The translations under genes and the position numbers were made by a program. Below, piece after piece: positions 8,180-16,078 of a DNA stretch of 64,000 bases. Under the pieces are notes generated by a model, which saw only the letters and a list, made by a program, of their open reading frames with translations, searched no databases and was not told the DNA's origin. Every line of letters starts with the position of its first letter. The stretch's first letter is position 1. Origin of the DNA: Segatella copri (lineage in GTDB: Bacteria > Bacteroidota > Bacteroidia > Bacteroidales > Bacteroidaceae). The stretch is taken from contig NZ_CP156891.1 in NCBI RefSeq assembly GCF_019249795.2, forward strand, positions 3,008,001-3,072,000. The letters are read 5' to 3'.

Positions 8180-9135
8180 ACAAGCATAAAATATCAGTTA
8201 TAATACCAATTTATAATTGTGCTGAATGGATTGAAGAATGTGTAAATAGCATACTCAACCAAAAATTGCCGGACCATTTTGATACACAAGTGATTCTTAT
8301 AGATGACGGAAGCACAGACGAATCTGGGAAAATATGTGATACTTTCTCCCATGAACAGGGAAATATCGTGGTGGTACACCAACCTAATGCTGGTGTCAGT
8401 GTAGCACGTAATAAGGGATTGGAGGTCGCAGATGGTGATTGGATTTGTTTTGTGGATGGCGATGATATATTGAAGGATGGGACATTCATGGTGTTGGAAA
8501 AACAAGAGGTTGCAGAACATGATATAGTGCGTTATGGAGCTTATTTATTTGACAAAAAAGGAAATGCTTCTTCTTGGGGATTGAAGTTCTGTCAAGATAA
8601 AGATGAATATATCCAACTTGTTGTTCGTAGATCTGCAATGTTAGGTGTGTGCGGGGCTTTCTATAAAAGGGAGTTATTTTTTGATAATAATATTCGCTTT
8701 CAGCAAGGTATACGTACAGGCGAGGATTGGATGGTCTTGTTTGAACTACTGATAAAAGCAAAGTCGTTTATCTATATTGAAAAGGATTATTACGGCTATC
8801 GTGTTAATGAAAGTAGTGTTACTAGACGATTGGTGTCAGCGGTACGCCCAGATGCCCTTATTGCTTTGAACCATATCATAGCGTATGCAAAGACTAATGC
8901 TTATTATGTTTCATCAAGAGATATAGCGATAGCTCGTTCGGATATAAGGCGCGGTATGATGAAAGAAGCTATTTTGAACAAGGATAAAAAATTCTTCCTT
9001 GATACGGATGAGGCATTGAAAAAATACGCTTATCAAAGTTTTTGGGCAGATGTATTTTATAGTAAGAGGTTGAAGCATAAGGTGGGATTCTTCCTTTACT
9101 GGTTATTGGACTGGTTGTACAGATTAAAAAAGTAA
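8176..9135 (+). CDS. GT2 family glycosyltransferase
   Basis: A 319-aa GT-A enzyme with the opening KISVIIPIYNCAEWIEECVN, the ILIDDGSTDES nucleotide-binding segment, the metal site VDGDD (D94-D96) and a TGEDWMVLFELL segment that supplies the catalytic acidic residues. The start overlaps the preceding stop (ATGA). It resembles the gene before it in domain layout but the two are well diverged, so they probably add different sugars. A 171-bp gap follows, the first clear break in the operon. Confidence 0.85.
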   Translation: MNKHKISVIIPIYNCAEWIEECVNSILNQKLPDHFDTQVILIDDGSTDESGKICDTFSHEQGNIVVVHQPNAGVSVARNKGLEVADGDWICFVDGDDILKDGTFMVLEKQEVAEHDIVRYGAYLFDKKGNASSWGLKFCQDKDEYIQLVVRRSAMLGVCGAFYKRELFFDNNIRFQQGIRTGEDWMVLFELLIKAKSFIYIEKDYYGYRVNESSVTRRLVSAVRPDALIALNHIIAYAKTNAYYVSSRDIAIARSDIRRGMMKEAILNKDKKFFLDTDEALKKYAYQSFWADVFYSKRLKHKVGFFLYWLLDWLYRLKK

Positions 9136-9306
9136 ATATTAAAACTATGTTTGTGTTAATAATTAATCCCTCATTTTATAATAATATCTGTAATTTACAT
9201 ATGAAGTGTGCAGAAGAATCTTCATCTAGTTTTGCCGGATTGGCATACCTATAAATTGCATAAATATAGCTGATTTTAGAAATCTTCAGGGATAAAGTGT
9301 TAGGAT
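9136..9306. other. Intergenic gap, possibly holding a degraded gene scrap
   Basis: A 171-bp AT-rich gap. An ATG-started 35-codon frame (9147-9254, beginning MFVLIINPSF) is the only visible reading frame. It has no recognisable domain and could be a remnant of a lost gene or chance. No convincing Bacteroides-type promoter or terminator stands out. Confidence 0.3.
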
Positions 9307-10401
9307 ATGGAAAGAAAATATATCAATAAAGAACTGTCCTCTCAAGTCCTTTTCTTGGGAGTTTCTAAGAAAACGAAGGGTGGTATGACTGCAGTTCTTG
9401 TATCTTATGATAAGTATATTGAGAACATGCGTTTTATTCCAACTTGGAAGTTGGGTAATAAGTTGGTGAAGTCTTGGTATGCTCTGCAGGCATTGGTGCG
9501 AACTTGGTTCTTACTGACTTTTGACAAACGTATAAAAATCGTGCATATACACGGAGCAGCTAATGCTTCGTTTGATAGATGTAAGTTATTTATTCGTCTT
9601 GCCAAAAAATGTAGCAAAAAGGTGATTCTGCATGAACATGCAGCTGACTTCGTTGAGTATTATCAGGAAGCAGAAGACAAACAAGGTATTACAGATACAT
9701 TGACAATGTGTGATGCCTTAATTGTTTTGTCGCAATCATGGAAAGAGTATTTTTCATCCATCGGAATGGACAAGGACAAGATTCATGTTCTTAACAATAT
9801 CGTGTCACCTCCAGAGATAGCTCCAGAAAAACATACTGAAGATGGTAAGTTGCATCTGATGTATATGGGGGAAATCAGCAAGCGCAAAGGAGGCTTTGAC
9901 TTATTGGAAGCTATTGTGAACAATAAGGAGTATTTTGCCGATAAGCTTTTACTTCGTATGGGAGGTAATGAGGTTGATGGTGATATCAAGGCTTATATTC
10001 GTGAGAATGGCTTGGAATCGTTTATAACATATGAAGGTTGGATTGCAGGTCAGAAGAAAATCGATTGTTTGAATTGGGAAGATGTTTATATTTTGCCATC
10101 CTACAATGAGGGATTGCCTATTGCTATCCTTGAAGCAATGGCTTATAGTCATCCTGTCATATCTACTCCTGTAGGGGGAATTCCTGAGATTATCAAGAGT
10201 GGTGAAAATGGTATCTTGGTTGAGCCTGGTGATACAAAGGGTATAGCTGATGCTATCAAGTTTTATATTGAAAATCGTGATGCGATTAGAAAACAAGGTA
10301 ATAATGCTTTCAATGTAGTACAGGACTTTTTCCCAGAGAAAGTATTCGGAGATTTGAAAGCATTGTATTTGAAAATGCTGAGTAAGGATTGTCTTGTTTG
10401 A
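9307..10401 (+). CDS. GT4 family glycosyltransferase
   Basis: A 364-aa GT-B enzyme. The N-terminal half has the acceptor-side segments LGVSKKTKGGMTAVL and KVILHEHAADF. The C-terminal half has the donor-binding LMYMGEISKRKGGFDLL and the EX7E motif NEGLPIAILEAM (E268 and E276), followed by PVGGIPEII. This is the standard layout of retaining GT4 transferases of capsule loci. It stands between a 171-bp gap and a 54-bp gap, with no overlap to its neighbours. Confidence 0.88.
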   Translation: MERKYINKELSSQVLFLGVSKKTKGGMTAVLVSYDKYIENMRFIPTWKLGNKLVKSWYALQALVRTWFLLTFDKRIKIVHIHGAANASFDRCKLFIRLAKKCSKKVILHEHAADFVEYYQEAEDKQGITDTLTMCDALIVLSQSWKEYFSSIGMDKDKIHVLNNIVSPPEIAPEKHTEDGKLHLMYMGEISKRKGGFDLLEAIVNNKEYFADKLLLRMGGNEVDGDIKAYIRENGLESFITYEGWIAGQKKIDCLNWEDVYILPSYNEGLPIAILEAMAYSHPVISTPVGGIPEIIKSGENGILVEPGDTKGIADAIKFYIENRDAIRKQGNNAFNVVQDFFPEKVFGDLKALYLKMLSKDCLV

Positions 10402-10455
10402 TTATAATCCTGTTTGAAAATTATAGTTAATAGAAAGTGTATTGTTATTTGAATA

Positions 10456-11722
10456 ATGAAGAGTATGGATTTTCTATATGATAAAAGAAAGATAGTCATG
10501 AGGCTATCTTTCGTGTTATGGCTTGTAGTACAAGTTTTTTTAGTTGTAAAATATTGGAACCTTCCACAATATAGTGATGCAAAATTATATATGGATTCTG
10601 CAATGGAATGTTACATGGGGGGGGCAATGGTATCCAAATGTACACCAATTAAATAGTCAACAATATTTGTTTAATCCAGGATTCATTAATTTCTTGATAT
10701 TGGAATTAAAGGTATTTGGAACATTTATGTATCATGGTATTATTGGAATAGTCTTGAATCTGATTTTATTGGCGTCTGTTCGAAAAATAATTGAAAAACT
10801 TGTAAATGATGAAGCATCGGACTATGCTACAATTTTATATTGTCTCATGTATAGTAATATGATATCTTCTATACCAGTGATGAGTGATTTGTTTTTTACT
10901 TGTTTGTTGTTTGGAAGTTTAGCACTATTGCGTCCTAAGTATATTTGGCTGGTTCTGTCTTCCATGATAATGTGTTATGCCAATTATACACGCCCATTGC
11001 TTGTTATTTTTGTAGCTTCCATACTCTTTTATATGTACTTTAAAAATTTTGGTTGGAAGCGAATTGTGGTATATTGCTTATCTTATTTCGTCTTTTCAAC
11101 AGTTTTGTCTTTGATAATCTCTAGTAATACTGCTGCAAAGGATGCTTCGGGTTCAACGTTAGGTGTTAATTTGATTATGGGAGCAAACGATCATATGAAT
11201 GGTACTGTGAATGATGAAGTCTTTAAAAAAGGGGATATTGGATATATTGAAAAAAATACCAATGTTTATCAAAAAGATTCTATTTGGCAATCACATGCAA
11301 TAAAGTGGATAGCTCAGCATCCTGTTAAATATGTATCCTATGTACCAATTAAGATGGTTCGACTTTGGTGGGGAGATAATTATATGGATTTACCTTTAAA
11401 TAATTTAGCAACCTCAAATACATCATTATATTCAAAATTGGAGCTATGTAAACGAGCTTTTAGAATAGTAGGCTTTTCTCTTTTCTATTATATAACATTC
11501 TTCTTAATGTTAATTGGTTTATGGAAACTTCGAAAAAAAATATGGGGATATTGGGGAGTATTTGTTCTGCCTATTATTTTAGCTTGTGGAATGCATTGTG
11601 TTTTATATGGAGGAATGAGATACCATTATTCTTATGTGCCAATTATGATTCTATATGCAACTATAGGGCTAATGTCATTTAAAGACAAAAAACTTTTATT
11701 TTTGACTAAAAAGAAATTTTGA
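10456..11722 (+). pseudogene. GT-C (ArnT/PMT-like) polyprenyl-sugar-dependent membrane glycosyltransferase, frameshifted in a poly-G tract
   Basis: The 5' part (frame starting at ATG 10456) encodes a first membrane helix and YSDAKLYMDSAMECYMGG, then runs into a stop at 10656. The remainder continues in the +2 frame with QWYPN and about nine further helices to 11722. Removing one G from the eight-G run at 10617-10624 joins both parts into a single protein of about 421 aa. The acidic SDAKLY loop after helix 1 and the following YPN/NPGF resemble the catalytic loop of GT-C enzymes such as ArnT and PMT, which use polyprenyl-phosphate sugars at the outer face of the membrane. The next gene could make such a donor. 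It may be a phase-OFF allele, a true pseudogene or a sequencing error. Confidence 0.7.
10617..10624 (+). repeat. Eight-G homopolymer tract causing the frameshift
   Basis: Eight consecutive G residues between CAT and CAATGG. With seven G the frame reads M-G-G-Q-W-Y-P and the membrane glycosyltransferase is intact; with eight, as here, it stops after 67 codons. A contingency tract is the simplest reading, and a second tract of seven G occurs in the GT14 gene of the same locus. Confidence 0.75.
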
Positions 11723-11723
11723 A

Positions 11724-12602
11724 ATGAAAAATATTATATTGTTATTACGTCCGCAACAATGGGTAAAGAATATGTTTATTTTCTTGCCATTGTTTTTTCA
11801 TGGGGATTTGACAAATGTGCAGATGTTGACAAATGCAGTTATAGCATTCTTCTGTTATAGCTTTGCTGCTAGTAGTATATATTGTTTTAATGATATATAT
11901 GATGTAGCTGCTGATAGAAAGCATCCTAAAAAATGTAAGCGTCCTATTGCTTCTGGTGCTGTTAGTATTCCGCAAGCTTATGGATTAATGGCGTTGATGC
12001 TATTTCTTTCTTTAAACCTTGCGTTTTGGACTCTTGGAAATTGCAGTATGCAGGTGATTGGTGTTATTTGCTTCTATTATCTGATGAATATAGCCTATTG
12101 TGTAAAGCTTAAGCAAATAGCTTTAGTAGACGTTTTTATCATTGCAATTGGTTTTGTCCTTCGTGTTATTTTAGGTGGTGTTGTCAATGATATCATTCTT
12201 TCTCATTGGATAGTCTTGATGACTTTCTTGTTAGCATTGTTCCTTGCTTTTGCCAAGAGAAGAGATGATGTTGTATTGTATCAAGAAACGGGAGTGTTGC
12301 CAAGAAAGAATGTCAACCGCTATAACTTAGATTTTATGAATCAGGCTTTGACTATTGTTTCGGCTGTTACATTGGTTGCTTATGTAATGTATACAGTTTC
12401 GGATGATGTTATGAAGCAGTTTAATTCTCATTATATTTACCTTACCACAGTATTTGTCTTGGCTGGTATATTGAGATACTTGCAGATTACAATCGTAGAT
12501 GTTAAAAGTGGAAGTCCGACCAAGGTGCTGATGAAAGATAGATTTGTACAGTTGTGTATTGTTGGTTGGGTAGCCGCATTCCTGATAGTAATCTATTTAT
12601 AG
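11724..12602 (+). CDS. UbiA-family polyprenyl-phosphate phosphoribosyltransferase (DPPR synthase-like)
   Basis: A 292-aa membrane protein of the UbiA prenyltransferase superfamily with about 8-9 helices. The start LLLRPQQWVKNMFIFLPLFF and the aspartate-rich motif NDIYDVAADRKHPKKCKRP (from residue 56) match decaprenyl-phosphate phosphoribosyltransferases, which transfer phosphoribose from PRPP to a polyprenyl phosphate. A second acidic loop, AKRRDDV, is present. Its ATG is 1 bp after the stop of the frameshifted GT-C gene, suggesting that this enzyme makes a polyprenyl-phospho-pentose and the GT-C enzyme uses it. The phosphatase and epimerase normally needed are not in the window. Confidence 0.78.
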   Translation: MKNIILLLRPQQWVKNMFIFLPLFFHGDLTNVQMLTNAVIAFFCYSFAASSIYCFNDIYDVAADRKHPKKCKRPIASGAVSIPQAYGLMALMLFLSLNLAFWTLGNCSMQVIGVICFYYLMNIAYCVKLKQIALVDVFIIAIGFVLRVILGGVVNDIILSHWIVLMTFLLALFLAFAKRRDDVVLYQETGVLPRKNVNRYNLDFMNQALTIVSAVTLVAYVMYTVSDDVMKQFNSHYIYLTTVFVLAGILRYLQITIVDVKSGSPTKVLMKDRFVQLCIVGWVAAFLIVIYL

Positions 12603-12774
12603 GCTATGGAACGAGATGTTTGTGATGTCAACGATAGCAAGCTATGTGGTCTATCCATTGGAAAAGTGGGTGATGAGGAAGATAAGAATGTGAAGACTGT
12701 ATGTGCCGATGGTATTGCATGAAATGTAGGAGAGTAAGTCGTTTTATTTTTTTGTATTTGAAATAATCGTTTAT
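12603..12774. other. Gap with a possible C-terminal scrap of a membrane protein
   Basis: A 172-bp gap between the capsule genes and the three-gene cassette. A short frame that is open from within the upstream gene ends with SYVVYPLEKWVMRKIRM (stop at 12691-12693). Its hydrophobic then basic pattern resembles the end of a membrane protein. A second frame from ATG 12606 encodes 38 residues without hydrophobic segments. Neither is convincing as a gene; a decayed remnant is the best guess. Confidence 0.25.
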
Positions 12775-13455
12775 ATGGATGATTTAATTGCAAATCCTTG
12801 GATTGTTGGAATAGGTGGAGGTGTTATAAGTTCACTTATTGTGTTCTTTATAACCAAGTTCTTTTTGAGTAAAAAGGAGAATAAGGAATATGAACAAAAA
12901 GTTAGATTGGCAACTAATGAGGTGGTTTATGCTGTTCGCCCATTAGTAATAGATAAGGCGATTCCTGCTAATGATGTTTTAGCAGCATTGCGAAGTGCTA
13001 TAGCAGTAAAATATGGTGTAAAGGTTTCTGATGTCATAGGAATAAAGCAGTTGGTAAGTATTCTTGTTCTTGAAATCTTGAGCAATTCGTTTTTGAACTC
13101 AAGCCAAAAGAATGAATATTGTAATCTTTTGATGACCATGAAAGATGAGCCAACACACATATCATCTAATGATGCCCATAAAAGGAAAGATGGAAGAAGT
13201 CTTTATATAAGTATGTTGCTGTCTCTTTTTTCCTTTAGTGCAGTACTGGGAAGTGTTGTTGCCTCAGAAGAGAAGAATGTAGAAGATATTGAAATGTATA
13301 AACAAGGTTTATTCTTAATAATTCCTGCGTTTCTGTTTTGCTTGGGATTTGCAACTTTTACTTTATATAAATTGAAAGAACGTCTTAAAAAACGAAAGGA
13401 AGAACAGGACAAATTAAAGTTAAAATTGGATGAATATGAAACTAGGACCAAATAA
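12775..13455 (+). CDS. Membrane protein of unknown function, first gene of a three-gene cassette
   Basis: A 226-aa protein with a predicted helix at about residues 8-31 (WIVGIGGGVISSLIVFFITK), a soluble segment, two further helices near residues 145-165 and 176-198, and a charged coiled-coil-like C-terminal tail rich in Lys and Glu. I do not recognise a family. Its 3' end overlaps the next gene by 26 bp, so translation is coupled. The cassette lies inside the capsule locus between the UbiA-like and GT26 genes but looks unrelated to sugar transfer. A membrane component encoded with soluble partners would fit a membrane-acting effector or receptor, but this is inference. Confidence 0.7.
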   Translation: MDDLIANPWIVGIGGGVISSLIVFFITKFFLSKKENKEYEQKVRLATNEVVYAVRPLVIDKAIPANDVLAALRSAIAVKYGVKVSDVIGIKQLVSILVLEILSNSFLNSSQKNEYCNLLMTMKDEPTHISSNDAHKRKDGRSLYISMLLSLFSFSAVLGSVVASEEKNVEDIEMYKQGLFLIIPAFLFCLGFATFTLYKLKERLKKRKEEQDKLKLKLDEYETRTK

Positions 13456-13855
13456 AGTGGAGCATTATTATCAGCCTGCTCCTTATCATAGCTATAAAGC
13501 TAAAATACGAAAAGACAAGACTCGTTGGATAGCGAATGCCAATTTTGAATATGAAATTTTTAATTTGGCTGATGAGCATGATGGAAGGGTATTGAGCGAA
13601 GAGCCACTTATTAGGGATGTAAGATGGGTTAATGACGACGTTAAAGGTCTTTATGCGATTAAAGAAAATGGTTGCATATTAGGAATGACAGGAGAACGGT
13701 TAGCATTCTTTCCTCAGCCCCAAAATGAAGGTGAATCTTGGCATGGCTATCCTACAGATAGTTCGAATTTGGGCGACAAACTGATTAATCATTGGTTTAG
13801 TATAGGTGTTATAGATATATCTGTATGTCGTAAATTATTAAAACATAAACTATGA
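13430..13855 (+). CDS. Small soluble protein of unknown function, second gene of the cassette
   Basis: A 141-aa protein (or 139 aa from the second ATG at 13436), without membrane segments or a signal peptide. It is rich in aromatic residues, with a conserved-looking ESWHGYPTDSSNLGDKLI segment in the C-terminal third and a central IRDVRWVNDDVKGLYAI segment. I recognise no family. It overlaps the membrane protein gene by 26 bp and the next gene by 4 bp. The tight coupling suggests that the three proteins act together in fixed proportion. Confidence 0.65.
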   Translation: MNMKLGPNKVEHYYQPAPYHSYKAKIRKDKTRWIANANFEYEIFNLADEHDGRVLSEEPLIRDVRWVNDDVKGLYAIKENGCILGMTGERLAFFPQPQNEGESWHGYPTDSSNLGDKLINHWFSIGVIDISVCRKLLKHKL

Positions 13856-15141
13856 ATCCGATTATTCATTTTTCTATAAAGGTAGGTGCATTGGATTGCT
13901 ATCTGTATGGTGGTTATCTGTTTATCGTACTGAATGATGGTAGAGTGGTCAATGTGTCTTATCACCATATTGTTAATTGTCTGAAAGTACAATATCCAGA
14001 ATATGCTAATTTGATAGAGCTTGTTTTTCTTCATAATGAATACTCAAAAAGTGAGGCAGCGAGAATCATATTTGGAGTAAACGAGATAAAAGAAACTTTT
14101 AGACAAGTGTGGCAAAAAGCTTCGGAAGAAATTGATTTTGAACTTGAATTCTCTGATATAGAAGAATATTGTAATACGATAGATATGTGTCAGTCTATAC
14201 CTTTAGACTTACGTGCTTATGGTGGTAGGCTGTTTCTTGGATGCCAAAATGGACTGTATGAGTCGAAACTGAATATGGATGGAAGCTATCAAATTAATCC
14301 TTCCCATTTATCCAAATGTTTTGATGGTAAAGTTATTGGGCTAAATGCTAGGAATAGTACAGTTGTCGTTTCGGCAGACTGGGATGGATTGTTCAAAGGG
14401 GAAGTATTAGATTTTGAAACTGATTTTAGAATCGATGAGGGAAAATCGTTTGCAAAGCGTTCTTTGCGTACAGGATGGATGACGTCTGATGTGGTAAATT
14501 ATAATAATGCCAGCAATTTTGAATATATATATAATGAATGTATAGATAGAACGAAAAATGATAATAAAAGTTTCTATACTACAACAAAGATAAGGGAGAA
14601 AAAAGTAATTAGCCAATTCGCAAAGGCTGTGTATGGTATGGAAGATTTATTTTCAAGAACAAAAATTGATAAATCAGACATAATGTATAGTTTTAATAGC
14701 TCGGATAAAAGTTTCTTCGTGATGAATGATGGTAGTATAGTAAATGCTAAAATTAAAGAAGGAAAGATTGATGAGCCTTTCTATATCTCGCAAAGGGTTA
14801 AGCCGTTTGTCGAACATAAAAAGTTTACAGGTAAGCCTCTTTCTAGTTGTTTTGTTTCTAAAGGCTGTGTCTTGGAATATTTTGATGGGGTTGTGTTGAT
14901 TCAAAATCATGAGATGATTAATTTGTGCGATAGACCTGTCAATAGTGTACGCTCTTATTTAAATTCGAATAACTATCGTGATATAGTCTCTATAGTTGAT
15001 GATGATTCGATATCTTTAAACGCAATCTTCAATATTGATGATATAAAAAGTCAGCCTGCATTTCCAAAAACAACTGTTAGGCATGACAACTCTTCGAAGG
15101 GAGTTGTATATGGTGGTCAAAATGAAGAATTGCCTTTCTGA
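13852..15141 (+). CDS. Beta-rich (propeller-like) protein of unknown function, third gene of the cassette
   Basis: A 429-aa soluble protein. Several blade-like segments recur: LYGGYLFIVLNDGRVVNV near the start, YGGRLFLGCQNGLYESKL, NSTVVVSADWDGLFKGEV, SSDKSFFVMNDGSIVNA and GCVLEYFDGVVLIQNHE. The alternation of short strands with G-x-L/V and D-G turns suggests a beta-propeller, although no standard WD or Kelch consensus is seen. The start overlaps the previous stop (ATGA). A propeller could serve as the sensing or scaffold part of the cassette. No catalytic motif is visible. A 58-bp gap separates it from the next capsule gene. Confidence 0.65.
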   Translation: MNPIIHFSIKVGALDCYLYGGYLFIVLNDGRVVNVSYHHIVNCLKVQYPEYANLIELVFLHNEYSKSEAARIIFGVNEIKETFRQVWQKASEEIDFELEFSDIEEYCNTIDMCQSIPLDLRAYGGRLFLGCQNGLYESKLNMDGSYQINPSHLSKCFDGKVIGLNARNSTVVVSADWDGLFKGEVLDFETDFRIDEGKSFAKRSLRTGWMTSDVVNYNNASNFEYIYNECIDRTKNDNKSFYTTTKIREKKVISQFAKAVYGMEDLFSRTKIDKSDIMYSFNSSDKSFFVMNDGSIVNAKIKEGKIDEPFYISQRVKPFVEHKKFTGKPLSSCFVSKGCVLEYFDGVVLIQNHEMINLCDRPVNSVRSYLNSNNYRDIVSIVDDDSISLNAIFNIDDIKSQPAFPKTTVRHDNSSKGVVYGGQNEELPF

Positions 15142-15199
15142 TTTGTGTCGTGATTGATAATCAAACAAAGATTTTGTATAATGATATTTTGAAAAAACA

Positions 15200-15955
15200 A
15201 TGGAAACAGTAAAAGTACTAAATATTAATATTCAGAACATCACTCGTCAGGAACTCTTGGAGAACCTGAAGGAGGGTGTTCTTGTGACTCCTAATCTTGA
15301 CCATCTGATTAAGCTTCAGAAGGACAAGGAGTTTTATGATGTGTATCAGAAGTCGGAATGGGTGGTGTGTGATAGCAAGATTCTCTACCTGTTCGGTAAG
15401 TTGCTCAAGAAACCAATCAAGGAGGCTATCCCTGGTTCGAGTTTTTTCACCTCTTATTATATGTATCACAAGGATGATGCGGATTGCAAGATATTCTTGT
15501 TGGGTGCCAAAGAGGGAATTGCTGCCAAGGCTATGGAGCGTATCAATGAGAAGGTAGGTCGCAAGATGGTGGTTGGCGCTCATTCTCCTTCCTTTGGCTT
15601 CGAGAAGCATGAGGAGGAATGTGAAGAGTTGGTGCGCATCGTGAATGAGAGTGGAGCGAATGTGCTGTTAGTGGGCGTTGGTGCGCCTAAGCAGGAAAAG
15701 TGGATTATGAAGTATCGAGACAAGATGCCTGAGGTAAAGGTGTTTATGGCTCTCGGTGCTACCATCGATTTTGAGGCTGGTACTCTGAAACGTGCGCCTA
15801 AGATTTGGCAGAAGATTGGTATGGAGTGGTTGTATCGCTGTATGAAGGAGCCAAAGCGCCTCTTCAAGCGTTACTTTGTGGATGATATGCAGTTCTTCTA
15901 TTACTTTGCCAAGCAACTTTTGGGGATATACAAGAATCCTTTCCGTATGAAGTAA
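15200..15955 (+). CDS. WecG/TagA/CpsF family (GT26) glycosyltransferase
   Basis: A 251-aa protein with the GT26 hallmarks: VLNINIQNITRQELLE at the N-terminus, TPNLDHL with the likely catalytic Asp D34, VCDSKILYLFGKLL, and GVGAPKQEKWI near residue 158. Enzymes of this family transfer ManNAc, ManNAcA or similar sugars onto undecaprenyl-diphosphate-linked intermediates at the cytoplasmic membrane. The C-terminal segment EPKRLFKRYFVDDMQFFYYF is the usual amphipathic membrane anchor. It shows that the polysaccharide locus continues past the three-gene cassette. Confidence 0.88.
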   Translation: METVKVLNINIQNITRQELLENLKEGVLVTPNLDHLIKLQKDKEFYDVYQKSEWVVCDSKILYLFGKLLKKPIKEAIPGSSFFTSYYMYHKDDADCKIFLLGAKEGIAAKAMERINEKVGRKMVVGAHSPSFGFEKHEEECEELVRIVNESGANVLLVGVGAPKQEKWIMKYRDKMPEVKVFMALGATIDFEAGTLKRAPKIWQKIGMEWLYRCMKEPKRLFKRYFVDDMQFFYYFAKQLLGIYKNPFRMK

Positions 15956-15967
15956 CTCTTTGGCTGG

Positions 15968-16060
15968 TTACTTCCTGCGGTAGAGGCTATATAGCAACGC
16001 TATCGGAAGGAGGATGATAGCGGCTATGTAGGATAATATGAGGCGTATCACTTGTTTCAT
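15968..16060 (-). CDS. Possible 30-aa membrane miniprotein
   Basis: A minus-strand frame of 30 codons starting MKQVIRLILSYIAAIILLPI and ending in a short Arg/Lys-rich tail, the layout of a single-pass small membrane protein. A TACTTTTG element, matching the Bacteroides -7 consensus, lies a few bases upstream, with TTTG 17 bp before it. The start would be almost leaderless. It is antisense to the gap between the GT26 and nucleotidyltransferase genes. Its hydrophobicity and promoter make it plausible, but its length makes chance possible. Confidence 0.4.
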   Translation of the reverse strand: MKQVIRLILSYIAAIILLPIALLYSLYRRK

Positions 16061-16078
16061 GCTTGCAAAAGTATAACA

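Noticed and set aside
9147..9254. 35-codon frame between glycosyltransferase genes
   Set aside because: Too short, with no recognisable domain or promoter. It could be a remnant but cannot be supported as a gene.
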